The position numbers and the translations under genes were made by a program. The notes under the pieces are model-generated. The model was not told the DNA's origin. It was given only the letters and a program-made list of their open reading frames with translations, and made no database searches. From Sistotremastrum niveocremeum HHB9708 (taxonomy: Eukaryota > Basidiomycota > Agaricomycetes > Sistotremastrales > Sistotremastraceae): a stretch of DNA of 64,000 nucleotides. Of the stretch, positions 59,245 through 64,000 are shown piece after piece. The stretch spans positions 186,001 to 250,000 of the forward strand of contig KV419401.1 in the NCBI GenBank assembly GCA_001630475.1, read 5' to 3'. Within the stretch, counting starts at the first letter, position 1; every line of letters starts with the position of its first letter.

Positions 59245-60215
59245 TCATGAAGCATTCCGGATTAAAGCTTCTTGGTGTGCATCGGAACGAGCATCTGATG
59301 GTTCATCCCACCAATGGTAGCATCTTGGGCCGACGACGAGGATGGTGGTCGTCATGATCAATTGTAAAACTGCCACAAAAGACAGCCAAAATACTACATT
59401 TCATCAGTCACGGCATTCTTCAGTTGATGTCAATATCAATATGACGAACCTCCACCAGTCTTTGTCGTGACTGGAACGCCCAATCCGCCGAGTCTGTGCT
59501 TTACCAGGGCAAAGAAGATGATTTCTGTTAGGAATGCCCCGAATGCCATCACAAGACCGACACCGGATGCGACAATAACTTTCCATGCTCCTGTAGTCTT
59601 GCGGCGCAATGGGAAGAGGATGTTGAAGATAAATGCAACCAGAACAAAGTATGCTGCAATAATTTCCAAGGCGACAATCGCGTTTGTCCATTCGGAGGGT
59701 ATGTTCACAGTTGTTCCATCTGGAGACTCGAGAGCTGGGCCGAATTAGCACAAGATGAAAACAATGTGAGGACGGCGTACTGAAATTGTAGCCTGCCATT
59801 GTCTGGCAAGTTCTGTGTCCAAATGCACTGGATGTACAATAACCCCTTAAGCCAATTTTAGTCAAGCCGAAACGGGCATATTAGGTATCGGATTACCATA
59901 AGCCCAACTACAGAAGAATGTTAAGCCCTGTTCAGAATAACAGGTATATATCGGGGCGTACTCTGAGTTCAGTAATAGTCCCATCGGGACCACTTGGTAA
60001 TGAGGAGGAGTTGTCGAAAGTAGCCTTAGCGGCATTCAGGCCAACGATTGGTGGACTGCTAATGCATGACAGGATCAAAACTACGAGCGCAGTAAACGAC
60101 CAGCAGATCCTGCAGATATCTGAACGACATATAGCATCAACCTGCACTGACTGTATTCTTGAAGCTTACAGAAAGAAGTCTCTGGTCGCATATTCAGTTT
60201 ACGAGGGATCTGCAT
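59245..60215 (-). CDS. SUR7/PalI-like membrane protein, array member 1
   Basis: Start at 60215 (MQIPRKLNMRPETSF), then helix 1 (WSFTALVVLILSCISSPPIV), ending TITELR. The 11-nt microexon 59897-59907 gives LGL and part of Trp, joined to GYCTSSAFGHRTCQ and MAGYNF. Then IPSEWTNAIVALEIIAAYFV (helix 2), VGLVMAFGAFLTEIIFFALV (helix 3), GLGVPVTTKTGG and a last exon FWLSFVAVLQLIMTTTILVV (helix 4). The paired cysteines between helices 1 and 2 are typical of SUR7/PalI proteins. Last intron acceptor was chosen because it restores FWL as in the relatives. Confidence 0.7.
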
Positions 60216-60655
60216 GTTGCCAAGCGGGTGGAAGTTCGAAGGTGGCAGCACATCCGCAGCGGTATATATGCGCTATATATATCGGACGGGCTTGTCAACG
60301 AGAGAGATTGCGCAGCACTCCAGCTCAGGGTCAATGGTCTCGTCAATGTCAACAATGGACGCCAGCTGAGGTCATGCTCCACATTCGGACGCGTTCCTTG
60401 ACGCGTTCAAACAGATGTTCCAGGAAAAGAGTAGCAGCTTCGCCGTGACTGCGCCGCGGCAGTGAGTCGTTGTCGAACCAGATCCGTTCAGGAAGCCGTG
60501 CAAAAAACGGATTAGATCAACAGAAAATTCCAGCGCAGTCGTGAAACAAGGTAGAGATGGAGATTAAGAAACAAATACAAACAACGGAAATGGAATGCAT
60601 AGATTTGCAAGCGAGTGTACCAGCCGACTCGACACGGATCCAAGACCCTTCGCGC
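60216..60655. other. Intergenic within the SUR7-like array
   Basis: About 440 bp. Contains the upstream region of array member 1. No supported gene. Confidence 0.45.
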
Positions 60656-61717
60656 TCACTTTCGGAAATGCTGCCATACTGGCTTTTCCGACTCCATCAC
60701 TAGACCTTTCTCGAAGTCCGCCTCTGAAGTCGTTCTGGAAGTGGTCATCTGGAGATCTTCTACTACCGCAGGCTGAGGATTAGCTTTGCGCATTGCAGCA
60801 GCACGGGCGGAGAGAAGCAAGAATGGAGCGAGGACCAGGAGCTCGATCACAGCGTCGAAGGTCAGCCAGAGACCTGTAATGAAAAGGCAATGAGCGCTAT
60901 GAAGGCAGAAGAATACAATCGAACGGACCTCCGCCAGTGTCAGTCGAGGGTTGACCAGCTAGTTTTCCCAGTTCTTTCTTGACGAGTGCAAAGAATACGA
61001 TGTCGTATATGAAGGCCACAAAGGTCATAAGGACGGCCAGGGTCGCTGTGACCAAGCCTAAATATGTACTGCCACGGCGTGTTGGTATGTTCACGATGAA
61101 CGCCACGAAATTGATGGCTGCGGCGATAGGTGTAAGGCCCAGAGCGTTGATCCATTCCGTTGGGATTGTAGCATGCGAACCGCTCGGCGAGGTCAAAGCT
61201 GAAGGACATACTGTCAGTCGAATTAAAACCGAGGCGATGCTATTTCTTACCAAAGGAGTATCCGATCTCGTTGTGGCAGCTGGTCTTGTTCTGTGTGTCA
61301 ACGATGCAGAAGCCCCTGGAACAAAAGCTTTCAGCACTTTGAAGACTCATGTTTGAGACAGTCATACCATGCACCAAGCTGGTTAATCACATTAGCACGT
61401 CGCACATCAGAAAATCGATCCGGCAACTCACATCCACTTCCTTTATCAACACAGGTGTTTGTGGTAGATAATTGGGCGTGTAGGTGGGCAAATTCGACGT
61501 GTCCTTGAACGTCGTCTTCGCCATGATCAGTCCGCTCATAGCAGGAGCCCCAATGCTCGAGATAGTCAGAAGCACAAGTGTACAGAATAGCAACGCCGTT
61601 CGATGAATGTCTATCCCCGGCAACAAAATTAGCCTCACTTCAATTTGAAGCCGTCCAAGACTCACAAAGCTTGGTCGCCGGGGACGGATTCCACTTCTTG
61701 CACTTAGACAGAGCCAT
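60656..61717 (-). CDS. SUR7/PalI-like membrane protein, array member 2
   Basis: Starts at 61717 (MALSKCKKWNPSPATKLY), helix 1 IHRTALLFCTLVLLTISSIG, then SGLIMAKTTF and VLIKEVD. Microexon 61368-61378 (LGA plus part of Trp) joins GFCIVDTQNKTSC and HNEIGYSF. IPTEWINALGLTPIAAAINF and VTATLAVLMTFVAFIYDIVF are helices 2 and 3; FALVKKELGKLAG leads to LWLTFDAVIELLVLAPFLLL (helix 4) and a charged tail ending WQHFRK. All introns match array members 1 and 3. Membrane protein of unknown role, likely at the cell surface. Confidence 0.72.
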
Positions 61718-62087
61718 GGTGAAGGTTGCAGCTTGGCTGGCTCGTCCGCAGTGCGTGTCTCATATATGGAGCTCCAGAAAGGGCTACGCAGTATCAGGGA
61801 GCCGACTATTCACTAGTGCATTGACGGTTGTGTAGCCAGGGTCAGGGGCAAACTACGCGGGCGGGGTTACCGTTCTGATACCACGACGCACGTGGTAAGT
61901 GAGTCTAAACAGTGCACGCTTACTTGTACAAAAATATATTTAGAAGATACCAGTAAGACTAGTAGTACAAAGATATTCAGTAGTCAGACAGACTGTAGCA
62001 CACTACGAAAAAAACAGAGGAAAATAGATCAAAGAAATATCTAATCCGGACTAAAATGAGGAGATCTCGAGATATTCGGAAAAATAT
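61718..62087. other. Intergenic within the SUR7-like array
   Basis: About 370 bp with an AT-rich patch near 61920-61950. No supported gene. Confidence 0.45.
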
Positions 62088-63068
62088 CTAGGATCGGCGG
62101 AAACGCTGCCAGAAGCCACGTCTGCTCGAGGACATGGGATAGCTCTGGTAGTTACCAGCATTGGCACGGTTTCGACGATGGCCGAAAATAACGGTACAAC
62201 CTCCAAGCAGGAGGAGGATGAAAGAGGCGAAGGTGAGCCAGAATCCTGTGTCATGACGACCATTAGCAACGTGCGCTTGCTAATCAAGTATTGAGGTAAC
62301 ACACCTGGAGCAGTGATGGTCTTAGCTTGAATCTGCAGATTGTCCATTTCGTGCTTGACGAATGCGAACAGAGCGATATCAATAGCGAACGCTATTAGAG
62401 TGAGCAATGCAGCCAAGAAGGACAGGATTGAAGCGACAATCTCCACGGTCAGATGTGAGGAGAGACTGAATAGGAAAGCCAGGAGAGTAACTGCTGCAGC
62501 GATGGGAGTGACGATAAGACCTCTGGTCCAATTGGCCGAAATATTGATGGTGTCGCCATTCCCGGGAGATTTGATAGCTACGAGATTGGATATGCATCGG
62601 TACCAGAGAGCAGAGAAAATGAAGAAAATACGCACAGAATGAATAGGCTCTATCACGGTGGCATGTCTTATCCCCAGCTTGGTTTATCGTACAGTATCCC
62701 CTGAAAGTCCACCCAAGTCAGCGATGAGTGGTCCCGAAGCTTCTAAGAGCTCACCATATTCCAAACTAATTATGCCCCAATTTTCTATGAGTTATCGAGC
62801 TACACGGCCAGGGACTGAGGAACACGCACCCTGACTGAATCCATTATCCCACCGTCAGGGGCCTGAGGCAGATGAGCCTGGTCATTGAAGTGCGTTCGAG
62901 CAGTATCGAGCCCGTCAAGGAATGGTACGCTGATGCTCGTCAGGACGAGCAAGACGAGGGCAGAGAACAGCAAAAAGACTCCTGGGATGCCTGAAATTCC
63001 GTTCAGCCAACAACACACAATTAGACAGCATGCCACTTCAAATTGAACTTACAGAGTGAACGTGCCAT
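62088..63068 (-). CDS. SUR7/PalI-like membrane protein, array member 3
   Basis: Starts at 63068 (MARSLC), then IPGVFLLFSALVLLVLTSIS (helix 1), LDGLDTARTHF and MDSVR. Microexon 62755-62765 (FGI plus part of Trp) joins GYCTINQAGDKTCHRDRAYS. Then NISANWTRGLIVTPIAAAVT (helix 2), IVASILSFLAALLTLIAFAI (helix 3), VKHEMDNLQIQAKTI and FWLTFASFILLLLGGCTVIF (helix 4), and a basic tail RRGFWQRFRRS. It is the clearest family member in the window and was used as the guide for the others. Confidence 0.78.
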
Positions 63069-63409
63069 TTGTTCAAGAGACTGCGGAGGTAATGAGACGC
63101 TGTTTGGAACGTGTGGGCTGCTATAAATGCGAATTGTTGAAACAGTCTATGCCAAACACGTCATAACAACAGGTCGTGCTTCCGAATATGATTCCGACGG
63201 TGACATCATGATGTAGATGTGATGCGCAGTTGGCCAAGCAGTTAGTGGTCAAGATAGAAACTTGTCTACAGCCCAGAGAGTGTATAATACAATCACGTAG
63301 AAGGAGAAGAACATCTCGAAATCTATTCGCGGCCCAAGCCAAAAACTCGGTCGCCAAAGAAAGTCAAGTCAGGCAATCATCAAAGCAACGCCACACATTA
63401 CTAGTGACA
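63069..63409. other. Intergenic within the SUR7-like array
   Basis: About 340 bp upstream of array member 3. No supported gene. Confidence 0.45.
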
Positions 63410-64000
63410 TTAGTACACTTGGACAGCTCGAGTATGTATCACCTCCTGATGGTAGACTAGACTCGCTGGCCTCGCTGCTACTGGCACTACATATGTATTT
63501 TGTCTCCGTGAATTTGCAATCAGTTCAAGGGTGCCGATAACCAAGAAAACGCTCGCGGCCAATGTAAGCCAGGACCCTGCATGATCTGGCGTTCATTTCT
63601 TGGACAGAAGTCAGACTAAGGACGTACGCACCTATGCCGAGCGTCGTCTTCGTGAGGTCCGTAATTTTGTCTATCCCGTGTTGTACGTGCGAGAAAAAAA
63701 GTATATCGATGACCAGAGCGACGATTGCCATGATCATGGCCAGGATGGATGTTAACGCGGCGATGACTTGTGCGAAGCGTTTGATAGATATTCGGGCGAA
63801 TATAATGGAGAGCAACGCCACGACGGTGAATGCTGCGGCTACCACGTGCATGATGAGTGGACCCGTGCGCGAAGTCGGGATAGTGAAGCTTGAAGTTTTG
63901 TGGTTCGCCGTAGCATTGATCACTGAATAGTTTCAACATAGGGCACTTCGCATGAATCGCAGTACAGACCAAGACTGTACGGTCGCTTATCGAAACAAGT
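63410..64000 (-). CDS. SUR7/PalI-like membrane protein, array member 4 (5' end outside window)
   Basis: The window edge cuts the gene within the cysteine exon (TCFDKRPYSL, matching TCHRDRAYSF of member 3). After a short intron: NATANHKTSSFTIPTSRTGP, helix 2 IMHVVAAAFTVVALLSIIFA, helix 3 AALTSILAMIMAIVALVIDI, FFSHVQHGIDKITDLTKTTL and, after another intron, SWLTLAASVFLVIGTLELIA (helix 4). The stop is at 63410. Helix 1 and the microexon lie beyond the edge. Confidence 0.7.

Overview
The window reads as nuclear DNA of a filamentous basidiomycete, most likely an Agaricomycete. Genes carry many introns of about 50-60 nt, gene spacing is tight, and several families are ones typical of mushroom-forming fungi (DUF6534 membrane proteins, a multi-copy hydrolase, Tnp2-type transposons). 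No rRNA, convincing tRNA, CRISPR array or operon was seen. Exon structures below were built by hand from GT-AG or GC-AG sites, frame and comparison between paralogs; they are predictions.

Layout. 1-3.9 kb: mostly unassigned. 3.9-9.2 kb: a Kin4-like protein kinase and the Mediator subunit MED10. 9.8-16.7 kb: an alpha/beta hydrolase copy with a nonsense codon, then two tandem DUF6534 membrane proteins. 18.7-33.4 kb: a GEN1/Yen1 Holliday-junction resolvase, a SET-domain protein, a large unknown protein, a cytochrome P450, a SNAPc SNAP43-like subunit, a lone SUR7/PalI-like protein, a small unknown protein and the intact hydrolase paralog. 33.9-50.4 kb: three serine carboxypeptidase (S10) genes in tandem. 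The first is separated from the other two by a roughly 8.6-kb DNA transposon carrying a Tnp2 transposase and an RS-rich partner gene, plus a 64-bp minisatellite holding an assembly gap. 50.9-58.9 kb: housekeeping genes, largely mitochondrial: DIM1, mitochondrial RNA polymerase, ATP synthase subunit h, and two tandem copies of the ATPase inhibitor IF1. 59.2-64 kb: four SUR7/PalI-like four-helix membrane proteins in a row, the last cut by the window edge.

How genes relate. The mitochondrial block joins organelle transcription (RPO41), an ATP synthase subunit (ATP14) and the enzyme's inhibitor (IF1). ATP14 and IF1 start 66 bp apart on opposite strands and probably share a promoter; DIM1 and RPO41 are likewise divergent, with 89 bp between them. 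The carboxypeptidases, hydrolases, DUF6534, IF1 and SUR7-like genes are all local duplicates, so much of this window is gene-family expansion by duplication.

Most notable points: an 11-nt microexon at the same place in all four SUR7-like genes where it can be seen; three GC-AG introns whose paralogs use GT donors; a carboxypeptidase copy that lost three residues of its substrate-binding motif; a hydrolase copy with an early stop; and a transposon that split a carboxypeptidase array.
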